Source: Rhizobium aethiopicum
GTDB taxonomy: Bacteria; Pseudomonadota; Alphaproteobacteria; Rhizobiales; Rhizobiaceae
Assembly (NCBI RefSeq): GCF_014197535.1
Contig: NZ_JACIFV010000004.1
Span: 310,001 to 374,000, forward strand
Direction: 5' to 3'
Length of the DNA stretch: 64,000 bases
Shown: positions 1 through 8,467 of the stretch, piece by piece
How the letters are laid out: every line of letters starts with the position of its first letter
Numbering within the stretch: the first letter of the stretch is position 1
Translations under genes and position numbers: made by a program
The notes under the pieces: generated by a model
What the model saw: the letters and a program-made list of their open reading frames with translations, nothing else
Told to the model about the DNA's origin: nothing
Databases searched by the model: none

Positions 1-1
1 C

Positions 2-268
2 AAGGGCAACTGGCGCTTCACCTACGCGCTCATGGCCGGCGCCTCGGTCGACGTGACCTGCAACTTCAAGGCCGATGTCGGCTACCGATACCTGCATATC
101 GATGGCGGCAACATGTTCGGCTATGCCGAAAATGGCGGTCCGGGCCGCGACAAGGGCCTCAGCGCCCATGAAGTCCGCGTCGGTGGCCGCTACCTCTTCG
201 GCGGATGCGCCCAGGCGAGCTACGAACCGCCGCCGGAAATCCCGCTGCAGCAGCCGGTCTACAAGTAA
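2..268 (+). CDS. outer-membrane beta-barrel protein, C-terminal part
   Basis: This is an open reading frame already running at the left edge, with 88 residues visible before the stop. Alternating polar and hydrophobic stretches with many glycines and aromatics (VGYRYLHIDGGNMFGY, VRVGGRYLFGG) look like the last strands of a rhizobial outer-membrane barrel protein of the porin-like/Omp25 type. The tail is proline-rich and ends in VYK, not the usual terminal aromatic. A strong terminator follows directly. The 5' part lies outside the window, so the exact family cannot be settled. Confidence 0.65.
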   Translation, partial: KGNWRFTYALMAGASVDVTCNFKADVGYRYLHIDGGNMFGYAENGGPGRDKGLSAHEVRVGGRYLFGGCAQASYEPPPEIPLQQPVYK

Positions 269-289
269 ATCCAATCTCTTGCATCAGAA

Positions 290-317
290 AGCCGTCCGAC
301 ATCCGGACGGCTTTTTT
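290..317 (+). terminator. Rho-independent terminator after the outer-membrane gene
   Basis: A perfect 9-bp stem (AGCCGTCCG, 290-298, with its complement at 304-312) closes a 5-nt loop and runs into TTTTTT. It begins 21 bases after the preceding stop codon. Confidence 0.9.
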
Positions 318-412
318 CATTTTGACGAGCTCTCTGCGTCAAAATATCTTCCGCTTGCGACATTTCGATCTTGACTGTGAAGCCTCCGATCCATACACAC
401 AGCGGCGGGACA

Positions 413-450
413 CCCTTCCCCAACGAAGGGCTTTCTATCTGAGAGGATAG
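413..450 (+). promoter_or_regulatory. serC leader: two consecutive hairpins just before the start codon
   Basis: Hairpin one pairs CCCTTC (413-418) with GAAGGG (425-430). Hairpin two pairs CTATC (435-439) with GATAG (446-450), and its 6-nt loop holds the purine-rich Shine-Dalgarno of serC. The start codon follows four bases later. A structured serC leader upstream of serC-serA has been described in Alphaproteobacteria, and this arrangement resembles what I remember of it. Control of serC translation or of readthrough is inferred; the ligand or signal is not known to me. Confidence 0.6.
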
Positions 451-454
451 CATC

Positions 455-1633
455 ATGGCGAAGACCGCAAAGCCGGACATCCGTCCGCACAATACCCATT
501 TTTCTTCTGGCCCCTGCTCGAAGCGCCCCGGTTGGTCGCTCGAGGCCCTTTCCGACGCGGCCCTCGGCCGTTCGCACCGCGCGAAGGTCGGCAAGGCCAA
601 GCTCAAGCAGGCCATCGACCTTACCCGTGAAATTCTCGAAGTGCCGGCGGATTACCGCATCGGCATCGTGCCGGCTTCCGACACCGGCGCCGTCGAAATG
701 GCGCTCTGGTCGCTGCTCGGCGAACGCGGTGTCGACATGCTCGCCTGGGAAAGCTTCGGCGCCGGCTGGGTCACCGACGTGGTCAAGCAGTTGAAGCTCA
801 AGGATGTGCGCAAGCTCGAAGCGGGTTACGGCGAGCTTCCCGATCTTTCCGCCGTCGATTTCGACCGCGACGTCGTCTTCACCTGGAACGGCACGACCTC
901 GGGCGTGCGCGTGCCGAATGCCGATTTCATTCCTGCCGACCGCAAGGGTCTGACGATCTGCGACGCCACCTCGGCCGCATTCGCGCAGGAACTCGATTTC
1001 GCCAAGCTCGATGTCGTCACCTTCTCCTGGCAGAAGGTGTTGGGCGGCGAGGGTGCCCACGGCGTCATCATTCTCTCGCCGCGTGCTGTCGAGCGTCTTA
1101 CCACCTATACGCCGGCCTGGCCGCTGCCGAAGATCTTCCGCATGACCTCGGGCGGCAAGCTGACGGAAGGCATCTTCCAGGGGGAGACGATCAACACGCC
1201 GTCGATGCTCTGCGTCGAAGACTATATCGATGCGCTGCTCTGGGCCAAGGAGCTCGGCGGTCTCCAGACGCTGATCACTCGTGCCGATGCCAATGCCAAG
1301 GTCATCCACGATTTCGTCGCGGCAAACGACTGGATCGCCAATCTCGCCGTCAAGGCGGAAACGGCCTCCAATACCTCCGTCTGCCTGAAGATCGTCGACA
1401 AGGACATCGCGGCTCTCGACGACGACGGCCAGGCGAATTTCGCCAAGGGCCTCGTCGGCCTGCTGGAAAAGGAAGGCGTCGCCTATGACATCGGCCATTA
1501 CCGCGACGCGCCGTCGGGCCTGCGCATCTGGGCCGGCGCCACGATCGAGGCATCCGACATGCAGAAGCTGATGCCCTGGCTTTCATGGGCCTTCGAAACT
1601 CAGAAGGCGCAGCTCGCTCAGGCAGCCGCTTGA
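455..1633 (+). CDS. serC: phosphoserine aminotransferase SerC
   Basis: PLP-dependent transamination of 3-phosphohydroxypyruvate with glutamate, giving O-phosphoserine in cytoplasmic serine synthesis. The 392-residue protein has the hallmarks of the alphaproteobacterial SerC form: [15 protein letters not shown] near the N-terminus, [13 protein letters not shown], and [13 protein letters not shown] around the PLP lysine (about K194). The start ATG lies four bases after the second leader hairpin, whose loop supplies the ribosome site. serA follows 85 bases downstream on the same strand, so two consecutive steps of the pathway are co-transcribed. Confidence 0.96.
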   Translation: MAKTAKPDIRPHNTHFSSGPCSKRPGWSLEALSDAALGRSHRAKVGKAKLKQAIDLTREILEVPADYRIGIVPASDTGAVEMALWSLLGERGVDMLAWESFGAGWVTDVVKQLKLKDVRKLEAGYGELPDLSAVDFDRDVVFTWNGTTSGVRVPNADFIPADRKGLTICDATSAAFAQELDFAKLDVVTFSWQKVLGGEGAHGVIILSPRAVERLTTYTPAWPLPKIFRMTSGGKLTEGIFQGETINTPSMLCVEDYIDALLWAKELGGLQTLITRADANAKVIHDFVAANDWIANLAVKAETASNTSVCLKIVDKDIAALDDDGQANFAKGLVGLLEKEGVAYDIGHYRDAPSGLRIWAGATIEASDMQKLMPWLSWAFETQKAQLAQAAA

Positions 1634-1646
1634 CGTGATCGCATCC

Positions 1647-1670
1647 GGCTCCGCCACGTCCGGCGGAGCC
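1647..1670 (+). other. intercistronic hairpin between serC and serA
   Basis: GGCTCCGCC (1647-1655) pairs perfectly with GGCGGAGCC (1662-1670) around a 6-nt loop. No T-run follows, so this is not a canonical terminator. It may stabilise the upstream message or set the ratio of the two genes. Confidence 0.55.
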
Positions 1671-1718
1671 CAGCATTCCATTTTCACTCATCGCTGAACA
1701 CTTTTGAAGGAGGCCACA

Positions 1719-3314
1719 ATGGCACCTCGCGTTCTCGTATCCGACGAATTGTCGGAAACCGCCGTCCAGATCTTCCGCGACCGCGGCGTCGAAGTCGATT
1801 TCGAACCGCAGCTCGGCAAGGACAAGGACCGTCTGCTCGAAGTCATCGGCAAGTATGATGGTCTGGCCATCCGCTCCGCCACCAAGGTGACGGAAAAGAT
1901 CATCGAAGGGGCGAAGAACCTCAAGGTTGTCGGCCGCGCCGGCATCGGCGTCGACAATGTCGATATCCCGGCCGCCTCGCGCCGCGGCATCATCGTCATG
2001 AACACGCCTTTCGGCAATTCGATCACGACCGCCGAACACGCAATCGCCCTGATGCTCGCCGTCGCCCGCCAGCTTCCGGCTGCCGATGCCTCGACGCAGG
2101 CCGGCAAATGGGAGAAGTCGAAATTCATGGGCGTCGAGATCACCGGTAAGACGCTCGGCGTCATCGGCGCCGGCAATATCGGCTCGATCGTCTGCTCCCG
2201 CGCCATCGGCCTCAAGATGCATGTCGTCGCCTATGACCCGTTTCTTTCCAAGGAGCGCGCCGAGGAGATGGGCGTCACCAAGGTCGAGCTCGACGAGCTT
2301 TTCGCCCGCGCTGATTTCATCACGTTGCACGTGCCGATGACCGACAAGACGCGCGGCATCCTCAACAAGCAAGCCCTGGCAAAGACGAAGCCCGGCGTGC
2401 GCATCATCAACTGTGCCCGCGGTGGCCTGGTCGATGAAGCGGCCCTTGCCGAAGCCATCAAGTCCGGCCATGTCGCCGGTGCTGCCTTCGACGTCTTCGA
2501 AGTCGAGCCCGCCAAGGAAAGCCCGCTCTTCGGCCTGCCGAACGTCGTCTGCACGCCGCATCTCGGCGCTTCGACGACCGAGGCGCAGGAAAATGTCGCG
2601 CTGCAGGTCGCCGAACAAATGTCGGACTACCTCGTCAAGGGCGCGGTTTCCAACGCCATCAACATGCCGTCGATCACCGCGGAAGAGGCGCCGATCCTGA
2701 AGCCGTTTATCCGTCTTGCCGACGTTCTCGGCGCCTTTGTCGGCCAGGTCACCGAAGAGCCAATCAAGGAAATCGAAATCCTCTATGACGGTGTGACCGC
2801 CAACATGAACACGCGGGCGCTGACGAGCGCGGTTCTTGCGGGGCTGATCCGTCCGCAGGTCGCCGACGTCAACATGGTTTCCGCGCCGATCATGATTAAG
2901 GAAAAGGGCATCGTGCTTTCCGAGGTCAAGCGCGACAAGACGGGCGTCTTCGACGGCTATATCAAGCTGACGGTCACGACCGAAAGCATGACGCGCTCCG
3001 TCGCCGGCACGGTGTTTTCGGATGGCAAGCCGCGCTTCATCCAGATCAAGGGCATCAATCTCGATGCCGATGTCGGTTCGCACATGATCTACATCACCAA
3101 TACCGACGTCCCCGGCATGATCGGCTTCATCGGCACGACGCTCGGCACTGCCGGCGTCAACATCGCCAACTTCCAGCTTGGCCGCGACAAGCAGGGTGGC
3201 GACGCCATTGCGCTGCTCTATGTCGACGGCGAGGTGGATGATGGCGTCCTCGCGCAGCTGACGGCGCATCAGGCGATCCGGCAGGCAAAGCTGCTGACCT
3301 TCAACATCGACTAA
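1719..3314 (+). CDS. serA: D-3-phosphoglycerate dehydrogenase SerA
   Basis: NAD-dependent oxidation of 3-phosphoglycerate to 3-phosphohydroxypyruvate, the first step of serine synthesis. The long 531-residue form is seen, with a substrate-binding half, a Rossmann domain with GAGNIG (about 150-155), the catalytic Arg/Glu/His set (R234 in NCARGG, E263 in FEVEP, H281 in TPHLGAST), an intervening domain, and a C-terminal ACT domain from about 460 (HMIYITNTDVPGMIG). ACT domains in this family often mediate serine feedback. The ATG at 1719 is chosen because AAGGAGG lies six bases upstream; an in-frame TTG at 1704 would put that ribosome site inside the gene. Confidence 0.96.
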   Translation: MAPRVLVSDELSETAVQIFRDRGVEVDFEPQLGKDKDRLLEVIGKYDGLAIRSATKVTEKIIEGAKNLKVVGRAGIGVDNVDIPAASRRGIIVMNTPFGNSITTAEHAIALMLAVARQLPAADASTQAGKWEKSKFMGVEITGKTLGVIGAGNIGSIVCSRAIGLKMHVVAYDPFLSKERAEEMGVTKVELDELFARADFITLHVPMTDKTRGILNKQALAKTKPGVRIINCARGGLVDEAALAEAIKSGHVAGAAFDVFEVEPAKESPLFGLPNVVCTPHLGASTTEAQENVALQVAEQMSDYLVKGAVSNAINMPSITAEEAPILKPFIRLADVLGAFVGQVTEEPIKEIEILYDGVTANMNTRALTSAVLAGLIRPQVADVNMVSAPIMIKEKGIVLSEVKRDKTGVFDGYIKLTVTTESMTRSVAGTVFSDGKPRFIQIKGINLDADVGSHMIYITNTDVPGMIGFIGTTLGTAGVNIANFQLGRDKQGGDAIALLYVDGEVDDGVLAQLTAHQAIRQAKLLTFNID

Positions 3315-3366
3315 AGCGCGTCGCGGAGCGACCTGCTCTGGTTTCCTCCTCCCGAGGAAAACATGG

Positions 3367-3400
3367 AAAACCCGGTGCCGGAAACGGCGCCGGGTTTTCT
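3367..3400 (+). terminator. terminator after serA
   Basis: A 14-bp stem with one wobble pair (3367-3380 with 3385-3398) closes a GAAA tetraloop and ends in TTTT. The A-rich 5' arm could also make it act on the opposite strand for the convergent gene at 3421-3687. Confidence 0.9.
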
Positions 3401-3420
3401 ACGTTGGGGAAAGATTATTT

Positions 3421-3687
3421 TCAGTGGTGCCGGCGTTTGCGGCGGACCATCTTGCCGAAGCGGGCTCTGTCATCCTCGGCCTTCGTGCGGTGAAGGAAGG
3501 CGAGTCTGCTTCCGTCAAAACCCTGGAAGAACTCGTCCCAGGAGATCTCCTCCTGTGAGTCCGCCGAGAAATCGACGCGAACAGTTTCGCTATCCCTCGC
3601 ATCCTTGATCCGGGCGGGATGACCGCCGCGCGCCTCGATCCAATCTCTGATCCTGCTGTAATCTGTCGTCGCGCCGAACCTGGCCAT
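3421..3687 (-). CDS. small conserved hypothetical protein
   Basis: About 88 residues, soluble and charged, with no signal peptide. A recognisable order of elements is seen: DYSRIRDWIEARGGHPARI near the N-terminus, a central VRVDF, then ISWDEFFQGFDGSRLAFLH and an Arg/His-rich tail. I recall similar small proteins in other Rhizobiales but know no function. The start at 3687 is preferred because GGAGG lies 5-6 bases upstream; an earlier in-frame ATG at 3717 adds 10 residues but has only a weak ribosome site. The gene is convergent with serA. Confidence 0.75.
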   Translation of the reverse strand: MARFGATTDYSRIRDWIEARGGHPARIKDARDSETVRVDFSADSQEEISWDEFFQGFDGSRLAFLHRTKAEDDRARFGKMVRRKRRHH

Positions 3688-3835
3688 CAAACCCTCCGCA
3701 GCATTCGATTGCGACATTGATTACTTGCAACGCATGATCGGCGGAATAGTTCCATAGGGTGATAATTAATTGCCAGTTGATGCTCAAGCATTCGTTATTT
3801 TGAGTTAATTCATATGGGCTGAAATGGAGGATGAT

Positions 3836-3937
3836 GTGAAACGCTATTCATTCTCGATAATCGGACTGGCGATCGTGTCTGTTGCCATGGCCAATCCAGG
3901 CATCGCATTCGCCTGCAACAAGCTGATCGGCACCTGA
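3836..3937 (+). CDS. very small exported peptide candidate (33 aa)
   Basis: A GTG start at 3836 sits five bases after GGAGG. The product is KR-rich at the N-terminus, then a hydrophobic stretch (IIGLAIVSVAMA), then AFA as a possible signal-peptidase site, leaving a tail of about seven residues, CNKLIGT. An in-frame ATG at 3824 overlaps the ribosome site and is less likely. Only the ribosome site and the signal-like composition support this gene. Function is unknown. Confidence 0.4.
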   Translation: MKRYSFSIIGLAIVSVAMANPGIAFACNKLIGT

Positions 3938-4115
3938 GCCGCACCCCGCTTCCAAGGCGTGACTTCGGCCGCGCCTTCCTTTGTGACGCGATTGCGAAAC
4001 GATCGGCTCCCCTTGCGTCCTGCTGCAATCCTTTCTATATCGGTCGCTTACCCAGAAGGCGGCCGATCCCGCCTGAGATCAGCAATCCGCCGCAATTGCA
4101 GCGCAAGGGCGGGTT

Positions 4116-5342
4116 ATGAGCGCGCAGAATTTGGCACCACCGTTGAACACACTGGATTTTGATAAGAAGCCGGAAGAGACCCGCGTTGTCGTCGCCATGT
4201 CGGGCGGCGTCGATTCCTCGGTCGTGGCCGGCCTTCTCAAGCAGCAGGGTTACGATGTGCTTGGCATCACGCTGCAGCTCTACGATCACGGCGCCGCTGT
4301 TCACCGTGCCGGCTCCTGCTGCGCCGGCCAGGATATCGACGACGCCCGCCGTGTCTGCGAAACGCTCGGCATTCCGCATTATGTGCTCGACTACGAGAAG
4401 CGCTTTCGCGAAACGGTGATCAATCCTTTCGCGGAAAGCTATGTGGCCGGCGAAACGCCGATCCCCTGCGTTTCCTGCAACCAGACCGTCAAGTTCGCCG
4501 ACCTTCTGGCAACGGCGAAGGAGCTCGGCGCCGACGCGCTGGCGACCGGCCACTATATCCGTTCGCGACCGAACCCCTCGTCTGAACATCCCGGCCGCCG
4601 CGCGCTATTCCGTCCGGCCGATGCCGACCGCGACCAGAGCTATTTCCTGTTCGCCACGACGCAGGAGCAGATCGACTATCTCCGCTTTCCCCTGGGCGGC
4701 CTGCCGAAGGCCGAGACCCGCCGACTTGCCGAAGAAATGGGCCTCGTCGTCGCGAAGAAGGCCGACAGCCAGGACATCTGCTTCGTGCCGCAGGGCAAAT
4801 ATTCCGACATCATCACCAAACTGAAGCCGAATGCGGCGCTCGCCGGCGAAATCGTCCATCTCGACGGCCGCGTGCTGGGAAACCATGAAGGCATCCTGCA
4901 TTTCACCATCGGCCAGCGCCGCGGCATCGGCATCGCCACGGGCGAGCCACTCTACGTCGTCTATCTCGATGCCCGCTCGCGCCGCGTCATCGTCGGTCCA
5001 AAAGAGGCGCTGGAAACGCACCGCGTCTATTTGCGCGACGTCAATTGGCTGGGCGACGTCCCGCTCGCAGAAGCCGCTGCCGGCGAAGGTTTCGCCTGCT
5101 ACGCCAAGGTCCGTTCGACGCGGGCACCGGCGCCTGCCGTACTGCATATCGATGCGACAGGCACCTATGTCGATCTAACCGTCGGCGAGGCGGGCATCGC
5201 GCCGGGGCAAGCCTGCGCGCTTTATTCGGCGCCCGGCGACGACGCCCGCGTCTTCGGTGGCGGTTTTATCGAACGCTCCGAACGCGAACCTTCGGCCGAA
5301 GCCTCGCTGAAGGCTCTGCTGGCCGGCCCCGTCGCCGCCTGA
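4116..5342 (+). CDS. mnmA: tRNA-specific 2-thiouridylase MnmA
   Basis: ATP-dependent 2-thiolation of the wobble uridine (U34) of tRNA Lys, Glu and Gln, in the cytoplasm. The 408-residue protein carries the PP-loop SGGVDSS (29-35), CVSCN with the probable catalytic Cys (C121) and a second active-site Cys in [10 protein letters not shown] (C222). TIGQRRGI and the C-terminal barrel region are also present. A GGGCGGG ribosome site precedes the ATG. The gene is followed by a promoter and tRNA-Met, so it probably ends its own transcript. Confidence 0.96.
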   Translation: MSAQNLAPPLNTLDFDKKPEETRVVVAMSGGVDSSVVAGLLKQQGYDVLGITLQLYDHGAAVHRAGSCCAGQDIDDARRVCETLGIPHYVLDYEKRFRETVINPFAESYVAGETPIPCVSCNQTVKFADLLATAKELGADALATGHYIRSRPNPSSEHPGRRALFRPADADRDQSYFLFATTQEQIDYLRFPLGGLPKAETRRLAEEMGLVVAKKADSQDICFVPQGKYSDIITKLKPNAALAGEIVHLDGRVLGNHEGILHFTIGQRRGIGIATGEPLYVVYLDARSRRVIVGPKEALETHRVYLRDVNWLGDVPLAEAAAGEGFACYAKVRSTRAPAPAVLHIDATGTYVDLTVGEAGIAPGQACALYSAPGDDARVFGGGFIERSEREPSAEASLKALLAGPVAA

Positions 5343-5394
5343 AACCCATCGAAACGACGGGCGGTAAAGCTCAGCGTTTTTCTCCATCCTGCGC

Positions 5395-5424
5395 TTGACA
5401 CAGAGCCGAAGCGCACCTTATAAG
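5395..5424 (+). promoter_or_regulatory. sigma-70-type promoter of the tRNA-Met gene
   Basis: A consensus -35 TTGACA (5395-5400) and a -10 TTATAA (5418-5423) are separated by 17 bases. They lie about 55 bases before the mature tRNA end. No other gene lies downstream on this strand for a long way. Confidence 0.75.
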
Positions 5425-5477
5425 CCGCTCATCCCACGAGCCCGCAGCGCTTCGCGAGCAGGTATCGTTTGACCAGT

Positions 5478-5554
5478 GGCGGAGTAGCTCAGTAGGTCAG
5501 AGCAGAGGAATCATAATCCTTGTGTCGGGGGTTCAAATCCCTCCTCCGCTACCA
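5478..5554 (+). tRNA. tRNA-Met (anticodon CAU)
   Basis: A full cloverleaf is seen: acceptor GGCGGAG pairing with CTCCGCT (one terminal G-U), D-arm starting GCTC, anticodon stem GAGGA/TCCTT with loop ATCATAA (CAT at 5512-5514), T-arm GGGGG/CCCTC with loop TTCAAAT, discriminator A and an encoded CCA (5552-5554). The paired acceptor end argues for the elongator and against the initiator. A CAU anticodon could also mark tRNA-Ile2, but the stem sequences do not look like that species as I remember it. Confidence 0.93.
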
Positions 5555-5694
5555 TCTCTTTGTTAAAGAATTTGTGATCCTTGCGGCTCCATATTGAGCG
5601 GCATCACGCGGGCGCGGTAGCACATTCCAGCTCCAAACGCTGCGGCAAGCGGACAAAACAGTTCAGCCTCAGGATTACGCTACGCCGAGAACGG

Positions 5695-5823
5695 TTATCT
5701 GTAGAGCGCTAACTGCAACAGCGGCATTTTCATCGCGTAGAGATGGGATGCGGCAGCGATGATAGCAGCCCATACGGCCAGTGAGAACATCACCGCCGCT
5801 AACTTAACCCCGACTGACTGCAT
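5695..5823 (-). CDS. small single-span membrane protein (42 aa)
   Basis: ATG at 5823 with GGAGG five bases upstream; a second ATG directly in front (5826) is too close to the ribosome site. The product has one clear membrane segment (VKLAAVMFSLAVWAAIIAAA) flanked by short polar ends and finishes in LYR. It is too short for ordinary gene calling, but the ribosome site and composition are convincing. Function is unknown; such proteins often modulate a membrane partner. Confidence 0.6.
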   Translation of the reverse strand: MQSVGVKLAAVMFSLAVWAAIIAAASHLYAMKMPLLQLALYR

Positions 5824-5843
5824 CATTTCCTCCATCCGAGTAT

Positions 5844-5865
5844 GATCGTGCTCCTCCGCACGATC
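5844..5865 (-). other. perfect hairpin upstream of the small membrane gene
   Basis: GATCGTGC (5844-5851) and GCACGATC (5858-5865) are perfect complements around a 6-nt loop that reads GGAGGA on the minus strand. It lies about 20 bases upstream of the start of the 42-residue gene. It may be an operator or a leader hairpin. Confidence 0.45.
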
Positions 5866-5970
5866 GAAGGCTAGCAGGGTGGAGGTCGATCAGCTATCGC
5901 AAGAAATCGCTACCAGAAAAGCCGCTCGCTAAGCTGGGAAAGCCTTCGGGAACCGACGCCTCCCCCATTC

Positions 5971-6801
5971 TCAAACGACAAAGTAAAAATTGTCGTATTG
6001 CGCGCCATAATAATCAGGCCCGCTCGTTTCGGTGATGACGGGTTCGGTGTCGAGTATGAGATAGTCGATCAGCCCATAGGCGCTGAGATCAATCACTTGC
6101 GGGTCATGAATGCTGTCGGCGGTCACGTTGACCGTGACCAAGAACACGGTATCGCCGTTCAGCCTGCCTTCGATCGTCAGAACGTTGTCATAGTCTGACG
6201 TACCGTTTGCCACGCTGAATTGCTCGATCTGAAAGGTGCCGCCATCTGCGGCCTGGATGGGCGTCCAGAATACGCCGCCCGAGAGATAGTGATTGCCATC
6301 AGCTTCCTTTTGTATCGTTGCATCATCGCCATCGTGCCAGGCGCCCCAATCGAAGCCCTTGTAGCCTGTGGGGAAATCGTGTTTGCCGACATCCTCGAAA
6401 TTGACGAAGATGTCGCCGCGCTCCGGCAGGTCGACAGCGATATTGAGCAAGCCGAAGTCGGTAGCGCCTCTACCGTCCGAAATCTTGAAACTGAACTGGT
6501 CGAGGAGTTGATCTCCCGGGCCAAGCGCTGATACCACCGCATTGGAGGGATCGAGTTCATAGGTGTAATAGCCGTTGGAATAGACGGTCAGCGTGCCGTA
6601 CTTTCCCTCGATCGTCGTCGTGGCCGGTCCATCCGGATTGGGCGGTTGCGGAATTCGCTGCCCGTTCACGAAGTTGAGACGCACAAGATCTCCGTCGGCA
6701 TCCATGTAACTGGTGCTGTCCAGAATGTTGCCGTCAATCGGCTTGTCGACATCGAAAATAGGCTGGTATACGTCACCTGCGATCGGCTTGTGGTTTGCCA
6801 T
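5971..6801 (-). CDS. VCBS-domain protein, probable type I secreted
   Basis: A 276-residue acidic protein. The N-terminal half (about 1-128) matches VCBS/cadherin-like domains of large repeat adhesins: a D-rich turn (MDADGDLVRLNF), GTLTVYSNGYYTYELD and FSFKISDGRGA. The C-terminal half (about 130-276) is a beta-rich module I do not recognise. There is no N-terminal signal peptide. The protein ends in DNFYFVV, an acidic residue followed by hydrophobics, as in many type I secretion substrates; this is inference. No transporter gene is adjacent. The start at 6801 is fixed by GGGAGGTGG just upstream. It seems a one-domain relative of giant adhesins. Confidence 0.8.
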   Translation of the reverse strand: MANHKPIAGDVYQPIFDVDKPIDGNILDSTSYMDADGDLVRLNFVNGQRIPQPPNPDGPATTTIEGKYGTLTVYSNGYYTYELDPSNAVVSALGPGDQLLDQFSFKISDGRGATDFGLLNIAVDLPERGDIFVNFEDVGKHDFPTGYKGFDWGAWHDGDDATIQKEADGNHYLSGGVFWTPIQAADGGTFQIEQFSVANGTSDYDNVLTIEGRLNGDTVFLVTVNVTADSIHDPQVIDLSAYGLIDYLILDTEPVITETSGPDYYGAQYDNFYFVV

Positions 6802-7005
6802 TTCCACCTCCCGTCTGAAGTATTGTTTGAATATGCAACCGTATCGGGTGCTTGGCAACGAAATTGACGGAGCGTCAGATCAATTCAGCTGTCAAGTCCA
6901 ACAGGCGCAGTTTTTCTGCAGCTCAAATATCCAAGTAGAGGCGTCGGCTTCGACGTCTGCGAGCCGATGATGACGTCATCCCGACGATATACTGCATTGA
7001 TTGCT

Positions 7006-7722
7006 TCAATGCAGGCCGCCCACTCCGAGCAAGCTTTCTACTGCTTCGTGATCCTTCGACAAGTCCGACGGCGTTCCGGTCCAGGCCACCCTCCCGCGTT
7101 CGAGAATGATGACCCGATCGGCGAAATCGAGCGCGCTCTGAATGCGTTGTTCGACCAGAAGGATCGTCATGTCGCCTGATTTGGCGAGTTCTGTGAAGGC
7201 CGCCATCAGTTCCTCGCAGATCACGGGGGCCAGGCCCTCCAACGGTTCGTCGAGCAACAGCACGGACGGGCGTCCGAGAATGGTGCGGGCTGTTGAAAGC
7301 ATCTGCTGCTCGCCGCCGGAGAGCTGGTTGCCGAGGTTTCGGCGGCGCTCCTTCAGGCGCGGGAACATGGCATAGGCTTCCTCCAGCGCCGTCTTCGACC
7401 GCGCCTTCAGACCGACGAAAAGGTTCTCTTCGACCGTCAGCGTCGGAAAGACGCAGCGCGTCTGAGGCACATAGCCGAGGCCCCTATGGGCGCGCATTGC
7501 GCTCGGTGCTGCGGTGACATCCGAACCACCGAGGTGGATCTGGCCTTGATACCGCCTGGTCTGGCCGGCAAGCGTTGCCAGGAGCGTGGTCTTGCCCATA
7601 CCGTTACGGCCGAGCACGGCAAGACGGGCGCCCGCCGGCACGGTGAAGGAGATGCCTTCGAGCACCCGCGTCGGCCCGTATCCGGCCGACAGGTTTTCAA
7701 CCTCAAGCGACAGGGCTGGCAT
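7006..7722 (-). CDS. Liv-type ABC transporter ATP-binding protein (LivF-like)
   Basis: One of two ATPases of a branched-chain-amino-acid-type (HAAT) importer, on the cytoplasmic face. The 238 residues contain Walker A GRNGMGKT, a Q-loop region (YVPQTR), signature LSGGEQQ and Walker B VLLLDEP. The length matches LivF. The start at 7722 overlaps the upstream livG-like gene by 20 bases and has GGGAG eight bases upstream; ATG 7728 is an alternative. It is the last gene of the five-gene operon. Confidence 0.9.
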   Translation of the reverse strand: MPALSLEVENLSAGYGPTRVLEGISFTVPAGARLAVLGRNGMGKTTLLATLAGQTRRYQGQIHLGGSDVTAAPSAMRAHRGLGYVPQTRCVFPTLTVEENLFVGLKARSKTALEEAYAMFPRLKERRRNLGNQLSGGEQQMLSTARTILGRPSVLLLDEPLEGLAPVICEELMAAFTELAKSGDMTILLVEQRIQSALDFADRVIILERGRVAWTGTPSDLSKDHEAVESLLGVGGLH

Positions 7723-8467
7723 TGGCATAGCTCCCGAGATAGGCCTCGCGCACGCGGGCATCCTTGGTGACATCGGCCGGCAGGCCGTCGAAGATGATCG
7801 CGCCGGCCGCCAGCACGATGACGCGCTTGGCAAAACGGAAGACGAGGTCCATGTCGTGTTCGATCATCAGGACGGCGAGATCGGCGGGAAGGTCGGCCAG
7901 CGCCTGTTCGATTCGGCCGGTATCGCTTTGCGGCACGCCGGCCGCAGGCTCGTCGAGCAGCAGCACCTTCGGCCTCAGCGCCAGCGCCACGGCAATTTCG
8001 AGGAGCCGCTGCTGGCCATAGGCGATCTCGCTGACTCTGCGATGCATCAGCGAGGCCAGCCCGAGTTTACCCAGGAGATCGTCGACCTCCGCCATGACGT
8101 CGGGCATGGCGAGGAAATTCCCGAACATCTTGCGGGTCTTTCCGTCACGCTGAAGGACGGCGAGCCCCACATGTTCGGCGGGCGTCATATCCTGAAAAAG
8201 CCGCGTCACCTGAAAGGATCGGACGAGGCCGCGTTTGACCCTGCCGATCGCATCCACCTTCGTCACCGCCTCGCCGCCGAGGCGAACCTCGCCGGAATCG
8301 GGGGAGAGATTGCCGGTGACGAGGTTGACGAAGGTGGTCTTGCCGGCGCCGTTCGGGCCGATCAGCGCGATGCGGTCGCCGGGCGCCATTGCCAGCGAGA
8401 CATCATTGGTGACGGCAAGGCCGCCGAAGGCTTTCCTGAGATTGGTTACTTCGAAGACCGGGCTCAT
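7703..8467 (-). CDS. Liv-type ABC transporter ATP-binding protein (LivG-like)
   Basis: Second ATPase of the HAAT importer, 254 residues, with Walker A GPNGAGKT, a variant signature (IAYGQQR, replacing LSxGQ, as is common in LivG proteins), Walker B VLLLDEP and the LivG-typical switch region LMIEHDMD. The ATG overlaps the stop of the permease gene by four bases, so translation is probably coupled. Confidence 0.92.
   Translation of the reverse strand: MSPVFEVTNLRKAFGGLAVTNDVSLAMAPGDRIALIGPNGAGKTTFVNLVTGNLSPDSGEVRLGGEAVTKVDAIGRVKRGLVRSFQVTRLFQDMTPAEHVGLAVLQRDGKTRKMFGNFLAMPDVMAEVDDLLGKLGLASLMHRRVSEIAYGQQRLLEIAVALALRPKVLLLDEPAAGVPQSDTGRIEQALADLPADLAVLMIEHDMDLVFRFAKRVIVLAAGAIIFDGLPADVTKDARVREAYLGSYANASPVA

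Noticed and set aside
1350..3269. A 639-residue open frame antisense to serA
   Set aside because: It is low-complexity, Asp/Arg-rich shadow coding caused by high GC in the third codon position of serA, which has full family motifs.
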